A stretch of DNA of 45,088 nt from Candidatus Saccharibacteria bacterium CG_4_10_14_0_2_um_filter_52_9. Lineage in GTDB: Bacteria; Actinomycetota; Acidimicrobiia; Acidimicrobiales; RAAP-2. The notes under the pieces were generated by a model. The model was not told where the DNA came from. It saw nothing but the letters and a program-made list of their open reading frames with translations, and searched no databases. Below are positions 23,705-32,369 of this stretch, piece after piece (the stretch's first letter is position 1; each line of letters opens with the position of its first letter). The stretch spans positions 1 to 45,088 of the forward strand of contig CAJCJA010000024.1 of the NCBI GenBank assembly GCA_903970515.1, written 5' to 3'. The translations under genes and the position numbers were made by a program.

Positions 23705-24487
23705 TTGAAAAAACTCTTCGTCTTCGACCTCGACGGCACGCTCGCGAAAAGTAAGTCGTCGTTGACCGACGAGATGGCCAAACTTCTCCGCGACCTCTTG
23801 CTCGTGATGGACGTTGCCGTCATTTCGGGCGGCAGTTGGGAGCAGTTTGAGAAACAGCTGCTCACGCGTTTGCCGAGCGACATCCACTTCGAGCGTCTTT
23901 ATTTGCTGCCCACTTGTGGCACTGCGTTCTATCGGTACGAAGGTCACTGGATAAAGGTGTACTCGGAGGATTTCAGCCACGAGGAGCGAGATCGAATCAT
24001 TGCGGCACTCCAGCGCGCTCTCCAGGAGTCTGGCATTTCCGTGACCAAGATATGGGGGGAGCAGATCGAAGATCGTGGAAGCCAGATCACTCTCTCCTTG
24101 CTGGGCCAAGAAGCTCCCCTCAGCGAAAAAGAAACCTGGGACCCGGATTTCGCCAAGCGCCGAAAGATCACTGAGATTCTCGAGCCCCTGATTCCCTCAC
24201 TGAGCGTGAACATGGGTGGCACGACGTCAATTGACGTGACCAAACCCGGCATCAATAAGGCGTACGGCATCAAGAAGCTCCAAGAGCAATTGAGTTACAC
24301 GCTGAAAGAGATGCTTTTCGCGGGTGACGCCATTTTCGTGGGGGGTAACGATTATCCCGTCCAAGACGCAGGTGTTGACTCGATCCTGGTCCGCGATCCC
24401 GACGAGACCGCACGGGTCATTCAAACGGTGATCGCCTGTCTGGGCGACGACGAGGTGCAGATTACATCACCCGGAAGGGCTTCATGA
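23705..24487 (+). CDS. Phosphomannomutase-like HAD-IIB enzyme
   Basis: 260 residues from TTG with AAGGGGG 4 bp upstream. FVFDLDGTLA (nucleophile Asp plus the acid/base Asp two residues on), AVISGGSWEQFEKQLL, TCGTAFYRYEGHW, SVNMGGTTSIDVTKPGINKAYGIK and LFAGDAIFVGGNDYP. This is the eukaryotic-type PMM layout (HAD with C2 cap), uncommon in bacteria; it would convert mannose-6-P and mannose-1-P. The stop overlaps the GH130 start (ATGA), so the mannose-1-P made by a phosphorylase and this enzyme are likely linked. Confidence 0.87.
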   Translation: MKKLFVFDLDGTLAKSKSSLTDEMAKLLRDLLLVMDVAVISGGSWEQFEKQLLTRLPSDIHFERLYLLPTCGTAFYRYEGHWIKVYSEDFSHEERDRIIAALQRALQESGISVTKIWGEQIEDRGSQITLSLLGQEAPLSEKETWDPDFAKRRKITEILEPLIPSLSVNMGGTTSIDVTKPGINKAYGIKKLQEQLSYTLKEMLFAGDAIFVGGNDYPVQDAGVDSILVRDPDETARVIQTVIACLGDDEVQITSPGRAS

Positions 24488-25587
24488 ACCCGTTCAGCAT
24501 GCAACCTCTCGACCTTGTCATCGAGCCCGACCTGAGCGATCCGCGCGAGATCGAAGGGATTCTCAACCCCGCGGCCGCCCGCGGCCCCGACGGACAGTTG
24601 TATCTCTTCCCTCGCATCGTGGGCGCCGGGAACTTTTCACGCATTGGCATTATGCGTGTGTTGTTCAACGAGCGCGGCGAACCCAGTGGCGTCGAGCGCC
24701 TCGGTATCGCACTCGAGCCCGAGATGCCCTACGAACTGCGACCAAATGGTGGGGGCGGCTGCGAGGATCCCCGCGTCACCTTCGTCGAACCGCTGCAGGA
24801 ATATCTCATGACGTACACGGCCTTCTCACCCGAGGGACCACGCATCGCACTCGCCATCTCGAAGGACCTTTTTCATTGGCACCGACTCGGTTTGGCGTCG
24901 TTCACCGCCTACGAGGGCATTGAATTCAATGGTATCGATAACAAGGACGCGACCGGATTCCCCATGGCGATACCGAATCCCTCAGGTCAACTCGAGTTGG
25001 CCATCTTGCATCGCCCCCTCTTTCCTGGCACATTGCCCGAGGACACGGTGACGCTCGAGGAGGGGCGCGACGTCGACCTTCACAAAGAAAGCATTTGGAT
25101 CTCCTACAGCTCCATCGATTCGGCCGCCGATGACCACCACCAACTGCGCAACTTCACGTCGCATCATCGACTGGCCGCGCCGGTGTCCTCGTGGGAGTCG
25201 CTCAAGATCGGCAGCGGTACACCACCGATAATGACACGCCACGGCTGGCTAATTGTGTATCACGGCGTTCGCGACGTCGTGCATCGCGGGAGCGACGAAC
25301 ACCGCCTGACGTACAGCGCGGGCGTCATGGTGCTGTCCGTGGACTTCCCCCAGGAACTTATCTTCCGCTCCGCCAAACCCGTCCTCGTCCCGAAACATTC
25401 CGACGAGCGACGAGGAACGTTCGCGAACGTCGTGTTTCCCACGGGCATCGACCGTCGTCTTGACATCAACGAGCCCGATCGCTACGACGTCTATTACGGC
25501 ATGAATGATTTTCGCATTGGCGTCGCCCGACTTCTCGTGCCGCCCACGATTCCCCTCGAGGATAATGCACAACACTTAGTTCTCTAG
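24484..25587 (+). CDS. GH130-family mannoside phosphorylase (short form)
   Basis: 367 residues. LNPAAARGPDGQLYLFPRIV, GGGGCEDPRVTFVEPLQEYL (catalytic Asp in the EDPR motif), FTAYEGIEFNGIDNKDATGF, LIVYHGVRDVV and GTFANVVFPTGIDRRLDINE fit the five-bladed propeller of GH130. No signal peptide. It is the last gene of the encapsulin operon. A second, longer GH130 protein lies at 10671-12134, so the two may act on different linkages or as phosphorylase and hydrolase. The specific substrate cannot be read from sequence. Confidence 0.9.
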   Translation: MNPFSMQPLDLVIEPDLSDPREIEGILNPAAARGPDGQLYLFPRIVGAGNFSRIGIMRVLFNERGEPSGVERLGIALEPEMPYELRPNGGGGCEDPRVTFVEPLQEYLMTYTAFSPEGPRIALAISKDLFHWHRLGLASFTAYEGIEFNGIDNKDATGFPMAIPNPSGQLELAILHRPLFPGTLPEDTVTLEEGRDVDLHKESIWISYSSIDSAADDHHQLRNFTSHHRLAAPVSSWESLKIGSGTPPIMTRHGWLIVYHGVRDVVHRGSDEHRLTYSAGVMVLSVDFPQELIFRSAKPVLVPKHSDERRGTFANVVFPTGIDRRLDINEPDRYDVYYGMNDFRIGVARLLVPPTIPLEDNAQHLVL

Positions 25588-25603
25588 AGCGCGAGCAGGA
25601 AGC

Positions 25604-26083
25604 CTAAGGCGCGTAGCAACCCGTTGGTGGCGAACTCGTGCCAAGCGAGTCGTAGGAGGCGTTGCCGTGTGCGGGGATGACTTCAAGATTGGTGCCATTC
25701 CACGCGAACGTGAAGTTGGGTGCACCTGAGGGCCACGCGGACAAGATTGGCGCTCCATTGGGATTCGACGTTGCCCACGTCGTCCCCGCGCCGGGTGGTC
25801 GCCCGTTGTCCGAAAGATAGGTGACGAGCGCGGTCTCGATCGTTGAGAAGTCTGCCTTACACGCGGCGACCTGTGCTTGCGTGATCACCGTGTTCGCGCC
25901 CGAAGGCGTCGAGGGTAAGGTCGTCGTCGCATTGCTTGGCGAGCTTGGCAGTCCGGTGCCGTCCAAACTATCAATGGTGAGTGTCATCATGACGCCGAGG
26001 ATGATAACGACGATCAAGAGAGAAATGAGGGAGAATCCTTCGTCACCTCTGCGTCGCGACGCGTTCCTTCGTAGCACGTACAC
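25604..26083 (-). CDS. Type IV pilin-like prepilin lacking Glu5
   Basis: 159 residues. Class III signal: basic leader (RRNASRRRGDEG) followed by FSLISLLIVVIILGVMMTL, a prepilin peptidase site G/F. The residue five places after the cut is Ser, where nearly all pilins and pseudopilins have Glu. The exported part is Ser/Thr/Pro-rich and has only two Cys (ACKAD, GCYAP) that could form a C-terminal disulphide loop. Reads away from the K+ channel gene, same strand, 39 bp apart. Possibly a minor pilin or a competence-type pseudopilin; no assembly genes are seen here. Confidence 0.7.
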   Translation of the reverse strand: MYVLRRNASRRRGDEGFSLISLLIVVIILGVMMTLTIDSLDGTGLPSSPSNATTTLPSTPSGANTVITQAQVAACKADFSTIETALVTYLSDNGRPPGAGTTWATSNPNGAPILSAWPSGAPNFTFAWNGTNLEVIPAHGNASYDSLGTSSPPTGCYAP

Positions 26084-26122
26084 GCTCCCACTCGACGTAA
26101 CCCATGCTACCGAGCGAGGTCG

Positions 26123-27892
26123 CTACCTTCGCAGCGTTCGGTCATGATGAAGAACTCGAAGGATTTCCTCGTACGGTCCCAGCACGTAGGCGACATCGCC
26201 ACCCGCGAACCGAGTACCGCGCCGCGGCGGATGTTCGAGTTCGCCGCCAGAAGCACGTTGTAGCGCGATGACCCTCGTCTTCGCCGAGAGATCCGCCATG
26301 GCGAGACCTTCGAGTCCGCCGCCTTCCTTGACGACGACTTTGCCAACCAAGAACGGCTGTTGATCGACGTAGAAGGTGCTGAGCACGTCGAGCCCTAGCG
26401 CCGCACCAACGAACCATGGCGCCGCGAGGGCGGACGTGGACCTGACGTTTTGGAACCCGAAGCTCTGCTCCATCATTCGAGCGAGCTCGCGGTCAAAGAC
26501 CCTTACGACGACGGGCACGTCTTGCCAGCGCGAACCCAAGGATTCGCGAACGGCCAGTGCGGTCTCGATATTGGTCATCTCTGCGCTCGTCAGCACGGCG
26601 ACCGCACGGGCGTCGTGGAGATTGGCGAGCCGGTGCGTCTGGCGTAGCGTCGCGTCGGCGATGATGACGGGGACCTTGAGGGATCGCGCCTGGTTCAAGT
26701 ATCGATTCTCGCTGTCGCGCTCGATGACGATCACTCGCTGACCTTGCTCGACCAGTAACTCGACGACGCGGATGCCCACCGAGCCGAGACCTATGACGAC
26801 CACGTGATCGACCACCCCCGGCACCTCGCGACGGCCGAGTGATTGTTCGATCCGACGGCTCACGAGAATGTTGGTAAAGAGGGCGAACGCCGTCGACAAG
26901 AGCGTGACGCCGACGAAGATGAGACCAATGCCGAAGACCTTCATCCCCGCGTCCTGTGCGGCGAACGAGTAGTCACCAAAACCTACTGACGCAATCGTTT
27001 CAATGGTGAAGTACACCGACGAAAGAAGAGTGAGGTGATGGTTTGTTCCTGTTTGATAGAAGACATGCAGCAACACCGTGGAGAGCACGACGAGTGCGGC
27101 TATGGCGCCGACGACGATGGCGAGACCCTTGTTCCCTTGCTCAAAGGCGGTTCGAAGCTGACGACTCGCCCGTATGAAGAATCCGACGCGTCGAAGGGGA
27201 CGTCGGGACTTTCCGGTCTCGAGCCCGAATCGCTGGAGTTCTTCGATCGTTCCAAGCACGGCGACTCGGTCACCGGGCTCGACCGCGTGGTCGCGGCCCG
27301 GACATTGCACCAGTTCTCCGTTCGCGGGCATCACGGCGACCGGTGCGAGGTCGCCGAAGAAGGCGCGAAACGTTGAATGGTGCCCACCCATTTCAGGTAC
27401 CTCGGTGCGCACGACGACAAACTGAGTCTCGGCGAAGGTGATGTCGTGTGCGGGTTGGCCGAGGCACGCCTCCACGAACGACGGCGCCGCCAAGGACGCC
27501 GCGTCCAAGACACTGCCGGGTCCGGTGACACGCACGAGCGCACCACCAACGGCGGGATTGGCCAGTTGCACGACGACGCGTAGGTCGTCTCTAATTTCTC
27601 GAACTCGCAGCGCCGACTCGAGCGTGTGGATGTCGTCGACCTCAACGCACACGACCGCGAGTGCATTTCGCAGGTCCGCCTCGAGCAAACCTTCGCCCCG
27701 GTAGGCCCGACTCTTGATGTGGCGCACTTCCATCGTCGCGAGGAGTCGATCGTGACGACCCATCGAGTCGTCGTCGACGACGGTGACCTTGGTGCCACTC
27801 GAGTGCAAGAGTTCGACGATCCGCACGCCCACGCCGTGCAGCCCGCACACGATGACGTGCTGGGCTTCATCGTTGACGTTCGAACTCCCCAT
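26123..27892 (-). CDS. RCK-pore-RCK potassium channel
   Basis: 589 residues. N-terminal RCK/TrkA-N domain (VIVCGLHGVGVRIVELL, VVDDD), then a two-helix channel: AIVVGAIAALVVLSTVLLHVF, pore helix and filter TIETIASVGFGDYSF, second helix VFGIGLIFVGVTLLSTAFAL. A second RCK domain follows: HVVVIGLGSVGIRVVELLVE, with IERD for nucleotide. Two NAD-type Rossmann folds flank the pore instead of both following it. Predicted K+ channel in the inner membrane gated by nucleotide or ion binding. No ribosome site upstream of ATG. Confidence 0.9.
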   Translation of the reverse strand: MGSSNVNDEAQHVIVCGLHGVGVRIVELLHSSGTKVTVVDDDSMGRHDRLLATMEVRHIKSRAYRGEGLLEADLRNALAVVCVEVDDIHTLESALRVREIRDDLRVVVQLANPAVGGALVRVTGPGSVLDAASLAAPSFVEACLGQPAHDITFAETQFVVVRTEVPEMGGHHSTFRAFFGDLAPVAVMPANGELVQCPGRDHAVEPGDRVAVLGTIEELQRFGLETGKSRRPLRRVGFFIRASRQLRTAFEQGNKGLAIVVGAIAALVVLSTVLLHVFYQTGTNHHLTLLSSVYFTIETIASVGFGDYSFAAQDAGMKVFGIGLIFVGVTLLSTAFALFTNILVSRRIEQSLGRREVPGVVDHVVVIGLGSVGIRVVELLVEQGQRVIVIERDSENRYLNQARSLKVPVIIADATLRQTHRLANLHDARAVAVLTSAEMTNIETALAVRESLGSRWQDVPVVVRVFDRELARMMEQSFGFQNVRSTSALAAPWFVGAALGLDVLSTFYVDQQPFLVGKVVVKEGGGLEGLAMADLSAKTRVIALQRASGGELEHPPRRGTRFAGGDVAYVLGPYEEILRVLHHDRTLRR

Positions 27893-28091
27893 TGACGAAT
27901 GCTGGCAAACGCTGCACCTCCGTGGGTTGCGGGGACATTAATTCGTCACCCCGCCTCGTCGTGAGATTCGGGGCACACGACGCATTCAATGCGTTAGTAC
28001 CGCGCTCAACGGGATTGGTAGAGCGGACGTCGTGAAGTTCGCAAAGGTGGCGACGCTGGACGTTATTTCGCGGGGACGTTAGGCTTGGCAC

Positions 28092-28451
28092 ATGTCAATG
28101 AATGAGATTGACGCGTACCTCGCGGTGATTGAGGAACCCAAGCGCTCAACGCTCGCGGCGCTGCGTCGTGACATCGCGAGCGTCATCCCCGACGCGCAGG
28201 AGTGCATTTCCTACGGCTATCCCGCGTTTCGTTGGCGGGGCAAGGTCATCGCGGGTTTTGGCGCCTTCAAGGGGCACCTCAGTTACTTCCCGCACAGTGG
28301 CTCGGTATTGACGTCGCTGGGTGACGAATTGGCCAGCTTTTCGCCGTCCAATGGTGCCCTTCGATTTGCCGTCGATGCACCGCTCCCGAGGCAACTCGTT
28401 GAACAACTCGTGAGGATTCGCCTTGATCAGGCGTCCGTGAACGACGCCTGA
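28092..28451 (+). CDS. DUF1801 / YdhG-like protein
   Basis: 119 residues. IDAYLAVIEEPKRSTLAALR, VIPDAQECISYGYPAFRW and GHLSYFPHSGSVLTSLGDEL match the DUF1801 (YdhG/YdhE) family, small cytoplasmic proteins with a frataxin-like fold linked to iron handling in Bacillus. Function here not established. Divergent from the K+ channel over 199 bp with no recognised regulatory site. Confidence 0.85.
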   Translation: MSMNEIDAYLAVIEEPKRSTLAALRRDIASVIPDAQECISYGYPAFRWRGKVIAGFGAFKGHLSYFPHSGSVLTSLGDELASFSPSNGALRFAVDAPLPRQLVEQLVRIRLDQASVNDA

Positions 28452-28590
28452 GTCTCACACGCGTTCTCACCAACGCCGAAGTTCGCCGGATATTTGCGTG
28501 AAAAGCCAATCATTGAGCGGTTTTCGGGAATTTTGGGAAACGGGTCAAACGAGACGTCACAGTTTCTGAACGTCCCGGTATCGTTTCTGC

Positions 28591-29247
28591 ATGATGATTG
28601 AGCGAGCGTCTGTTGATGTCAAGTCCATAGTGGAGCGACACGCGGGTGGGCGACCTCTCGACGCGTCGCGCGACGAGGCGCTTCGCGCAGCGGCTCTGGA
28701 GTTACTCGCACAAGTCGGCTACGAACGTCTGACCATGGACGCCGTCGCGTCGTGGGCCGGGGCGGGGAAGGCGACCCTCTATCGTCGTTGGTCGAACAAA
28801 GCGGAGTTGGTCCTCGACGCCCTCGTGTGTCAAAAGCAGATGATCACGGCTCCCGACACCGGATCGCTTCGTGGCGACTTCGCCGCCCTCTTCAGTCTAA
28901 ACGCGGGCAAGAAGAGCGAGTTTGAAGCTGACATCATGGTGGGGCTCGTGAGTGCGCTTCCGCACGACAAGGAACTACGCGACGCATTTCAAGAGCGGTT
29001 GATCACTCCCCTCGAGTCAGCGCTGTCGAGCGTGTTCGAGCGCGCCGTCGAGAGGAGCGAGATTGAACCGATACCTAATCTTTCCCTGGTCGTCTCGATC
29101 CTTCCGGCACTGGTTTTGTATCAGCATCTCCTCGTCGGTAATAGCGTTGACGAGTCGCTCTTCACCTCGATCATTGAGGATGTCTTTCTTCCTCTCGTGA
29201 GGTTTGTGCCCGCAAGTTCCGATGTAAATAGTGCTCCCTCGAAGTAG
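28591..29247 (+). CDS. TetR-family regulator
   Basis: 218 residues. N-terminal helix-turn-helix LTMDAVASWAGAGKATLYRR preceded by DEALRAAALELLAQVGYERL, then a helical ligand domain. A TATCGT box at 28579-28584 is 6 bp before ATG 28591, suggesting a leaderless mRNA. It is followed, 20 bp downstream and on the same strand, by a DHA2 exporter, its likely target. Confidence 0.9.
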   Translation: MMIERASVDVKSIVERHAGGRPLDASRDEALRAAALELLAQVGYERLTMDAVASWAGAGKATLYRRWSNKAELVLDALVCQKQMITAPDTGSLRGDFAALFSLNAGKKSEFEADIMVGLVSALPHDKELRDAFQERLITPLESALSSVFERAVERSEIEPIPNLSLVVSILPALVLYQHLLVGNSVDESLFTSIIEDVFLPLVRFVPASSDVNSAPSK

Positions 29248-29267
29248 TCCGACCAGAAAGGCCCCCC

Positions 29268-30746
29268 ATGACCAATACCGAAGCCCCTGAATTAACCGGT
29301 AGCAACACTGAAGGAAAACACTTGGGACTCGCGCTCGTGGTGATCTCCGCAGCGCAGCTAATGATCGTGCTCGACGCCACCATTGTGAATGTCGCGATTC
29401 CCACGATTCATCGCTCCCTGCATTTTTCTGCGAGCAACCTTGAATGGCTCATCACGGCGTATTCATTGACGTTCGGTGGCCTGCTGCTCTTCGGTGGGCG
29501 AACGGGAGACCTTTACGGCAAGCGGCGAATGTTCATGATCGGTATCGGCATCTTTGCGGTGTCGTCGCTGCTCGGCGGTCTCGCGACCAACGACGTGTGG
29601 CTGATATTCACGAGAGGCCTTCAGGGTATCGGTGGGGCGATCGCTGCGCCAACCGCCCTGTCACTCATCACCACGAACTTTCCCGAAGGCGCCGAGAGAA
29701 ATCGCGCTATGGGTGTCTACGCCGCCATGTCAGGAGGTGGCGGTGCCTTGGGGCTGTTGCTCGGCGGCGTCTTGACGAGCTACGTCTCGTGGCGTTGGAT
29801 CTTCTTCGTCAACGTGCCGATCGCTGCGCTGGTGCTCTTTCTCGCGCCCCGTGCCCTAAACGAGTCACAGACCACGTCGGGCCACTTGGACGTCCCCGGG
29901 GCGCTGACAGCAACGGGAGGCATGCTGGCTCTCGTCTACGGTCTCTCGAATGCTTCAAGTCACAGTTGGACGAGCACTTCGACGATCGTGTCGCTCGCCG
30001 TCTCGGTCGTCTTATTGACGTCATTCGCGTTCTTGGAGCGAAGCAGTAAGGAGCCCTTGATGCCCTTTAGCATCTTCAAGAATCGCAACCGCACTGCGTC
30101 GTACGGTTTGATGCTGTGTATTGGCATCGCTCTCTTCTCCATGTTCTATTTCCTCACGCAGTACCTGCAGAATGTTCTGGGCTACAGCCCCATTCGCACC
30201 GGCGTGGGCTTTTTGCCAATGACGCTCGGCATCATCTTCGCCGCCGGGACAGCCTCCAAATTCGTTGGCCGATTCGGTATCCGTCTGCCACTCATCGTGG
30301 GACCGGCGGCGGGAACGGTGGGGATCCTCTGGATGACTCGTCTCACGCCCACGAGTTCGTACCTCGACGTGCTGTTTCCCCTCTTGATCATCGCGTTGGG
30401 CATGGGCTTCTCGTTCGTCCCGATCACCCTGGCGGCCGTCTCTGGCGTCCAAGCCGACGAGGCGGGGCTCGCGTCCGCTCTCTTGAACACGATGCAGCAA
30501 GTGGGAGGAGCGCTGGGATTGGCGGTGCTCGCGACCATCGCAATTGACGCGACGAAGAGCAGGTTGCACGCGCTGCACTCGTCGGCGAACGCTGCGGTGA
30601 AAATCGCGACGGTACACGGTTATACGACCGCGTTCCTATGGTCAGCCGTCATTAGTTTCGTGGGCTTCCTCATCGCGCTGTTGTTCATTCGGGTTCCCGC
30701 CGGCGGCGGTGCCGAGATCACGTCTGGTCCCAACGCGACGCTGTAA
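29268..30746 (+). CDS. DHA2-type 14-TM MFS exporter 4
   Basis: 492 residues. MIVLDATIVNVAIPTIHRSL in helix 1, FGGRTGDLYGKRRMFMIGIG (motif A), GGGGALGLLLGGVL in helix 5, FVNVPIAALV. Closest in pattern to exporter 2 (14134-15633). AAAGG 7 bp before the ATG. Likely cotranscribed with the TetR gene. A 7-bp stem-loop CTCGTGA/TCACGAG (30777-30800) lies downstream, without a T-run. Confidence 0.93.
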   Translation: MTNTEAPELTGSNTEGKHLGLALVVISAAQLMIVLDATIVNVAIPTIHRSLHFSASNLEWLITAYSLTFGGLLLFGGRTGDLYGKRRMFMIGIGIFAVSSLLGGLATNDVWLIFTRGLQGIGGAIAAPTALSLITTNFPEGAERNRAMGVYAAMSGGGGALGLLLGGVLTSYVSWRWIFFVNVPIAALVLFLAPRALNESQTTSGHLDVPGALTATGGMLALVYGLSNASSHSWTSTSTIVSLAVSVVLLTSFAFLERSSKEPLMPFSIFKNRNRTASYGLMLCIGIALFSMFYFLTQYLQNVLGYSPIRTGVGFLPMTLGIIFAAGTASKFVGRFGIRLPLIVGPAAGTVGILWMTRLTPTSSYLDVLFPLLIIALGMGFSFVPITLAAVSGVQADEAGLASALLNTMQQVGGALGLAVLATIAIDATKSRLHALHSSANAAVKIATVHGYTTAFLWSAVISFVGFLIALLFIRVPAGGGAEITSGPNATL

Positions 30747-30880
30747 GAGACGTAAGCGAGTCGTCGAATTGCTGCACTCGTGATACTGGTTTCTCACGAG
30801 AATCACTATGGAATGCTAGTTCGAGGATAAGTAATTAATGGGTGCCGTGGCACGCGCATGAGACGCCGTGATGGGCGTGA

Positions 30881-31399
30881 TTGAATGTGCACGTGTGGGA
30901 GACCCCAGAAGAGTTGCTCAAACTGCAATCGTTGCTCGACGCGAGTTACGACTCAGGCGGACCTCATTTGAAGGACATCATCACTCCGGAGCGTCGATTG
31001 TCGGCCGAAGAACTCTGTGAGCGCCTCCAAGGCATGTGTCTTCTTGCGGTCGCGACAGTGACAGCGAACGGGCGACCGCTCGTGGGACCGGTGGATTCGT
31101 ACTTCATTCATGGTTCGTTCTTCTTTAGTTCCGGGAGACAGTCAGTTAAGATGCGCCACCTCGCCGCTCGCCCTCACGTGAGTGCGATCTATCTTCCCAA
31201 TGAGCAACTCTCGATCAGCGTGCACGGGGAGGTCGAACTGTTCGACGTCTTAGACCCCACGCACGCAGAACTGAGCGAGGCGATGCTCGCTCATTATGCG
31301 CCCACGCAGGGGCCAGCTTTCGAAAAGTGGATGATCGAAGAGGATCCGTTGGGCGCTCGCATCGACGCTTCAAAGATCTTCACCTTCCACATGAGCTAA
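30881..31399 (+). CDS. Pyridoxamine-phosphate-oxidase-like FMN-binding protein
   Basis: 172 residues from TTG 30881; GTG 30887 is equally possible and no ribosome site is clear. ERLQGMCLLAVATVTANGRP, VDSYFIHGSFFFSSGRQSVK and HLAARPHVSAIYL match the split-barrel PNPOx family. The function could be F420- or FMN-dependent redox, or haem-related; substrate unknown. Confidence 0.83.
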   Translation: MNVHVWETPEELLKLQSLLDASYDSGGPHLKDIITPERRLSAEELCERLQGMCLLAVATVTANGRPLVGPVDSYFIHGSFFFSSGRQSVKMRHLAARPHVSAIYLPNEQLSISVHGEVELFDVLDPTHAELSEAMLAHYAPTQGPAFEKWMIEEDPLGARIDASKIFTFHMS

Positions 31400-31496
31400 C
31401 GATGTCGCCTTCGTCGACGCCGAGGTTCTCGTTCCTGACGACAATCTCACGTACGCTCGGAGATTGACGCAGAGGTCCACCAAGTAGGAGATGAGC

Positions 31497-32093
31497 ATGA
31501 GCGAAGCACCTCTCGATGATGCCGACGCACCCCAAAGCACGCGTCGGGTGGGTGTCGTCATAGGGAGCAACCGACCGAATCGGAATTGCGAGGGAATCAC
31601 CGAGTGGTTTCTGCGCTTCTCTGGTCAAGATGACGCCGCGCCCGTTTTCGAGGTCGTCGACCTCGGCGAGATCGATCTTCCCTTCCTGGATGAGCCTATG
31701 ATGCCCGCGCTCGGCAACTATCAACACGAGCACACCCTCAGGTGGAGCAATCTCATCAGCTCTTTCGATGCGTTCATTTTCGTATTTCCTCAGTACAACT
31801 GGGGCTATCCTGCGGTGCTCAAGAATGCCCTTGACTTCTTGTACGCGGAATGGCGTGATAAACCGGCGGGTCTCGTTTCGTACGGCACGCGCGGCGGCGA
31901 GAAGGGTGCGGCACAACTGAAGCTCGTGTTGCAAGGACTGCATATGCGACTTCTCGAACACCACGTGGAGCTAGTTATTTCGCTCGAAAACGTCGACGAA
32001 CAGGGTCTATTTCAAGATATCGAAGGGACGCTGGCACCGTTTGTCGAGTCGGCCCAGCAAATGGTCACAGAATTGACGCTCGCACTCAACTGA
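31497..32093 (+). CDS. NADPH-dependent FMN reductase family protein
   Basis: 198 residues. TRRVGVVIGSNRPNRNC (flavodoxin-fold phosphate loop), FVFPQYNWGYPAVLKNALDF is the FMN_red signature, then SYGTRGGEKGAAQLKLVL. Predicted quinone/FMN reductase. The start at 31497 rather than 31491 is chosen because TAGGAG ends at 31490, which is too close to 31491 but 6 bp from 31497. Confidence 0.9.
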   Translation: MSEAPLDDADAPQSTRRVGVVIGSNRPNRNCEGITEWFLRFSGQDDAAPVFEVVDLGEIDLPFLDEPMMPALGNYQHEHTLRWSNLISSFDAFIFVFPQYNWGYPAVLKNALDFLYAEWRDKPAGLVSYGTRGGEKGAAQLKLVLQGLHMRLLEHHVELVISLENVDEQGLFQDIEGTLAPFVESAQQMVTELTLALN

Positions 32094-32369
32094 GAGTGCC
32101 GTGACGAGGGTTCGAAAAAGTCGACGTTGCTTCAAGCACGCGTTGAACATGAAGCAAATAGTCGTTGACTTCGCATTGCGCGTACTCACGGTCTCGATTG
32201 GTCCGATGACGTTGTGTCGCCGTCATGTCGTCGTTTTGATCATGTCCGCCACGTCGTCAGCAGTAGGCCCAGCGTCAGGCTTTTGTTATGGGACCGGATC
32301 AGTCCAATGGTGGCGATCGAATGACTGGATATCAACGAGGTCGCCTAGACACCCCTTGACCGTAAGTTG

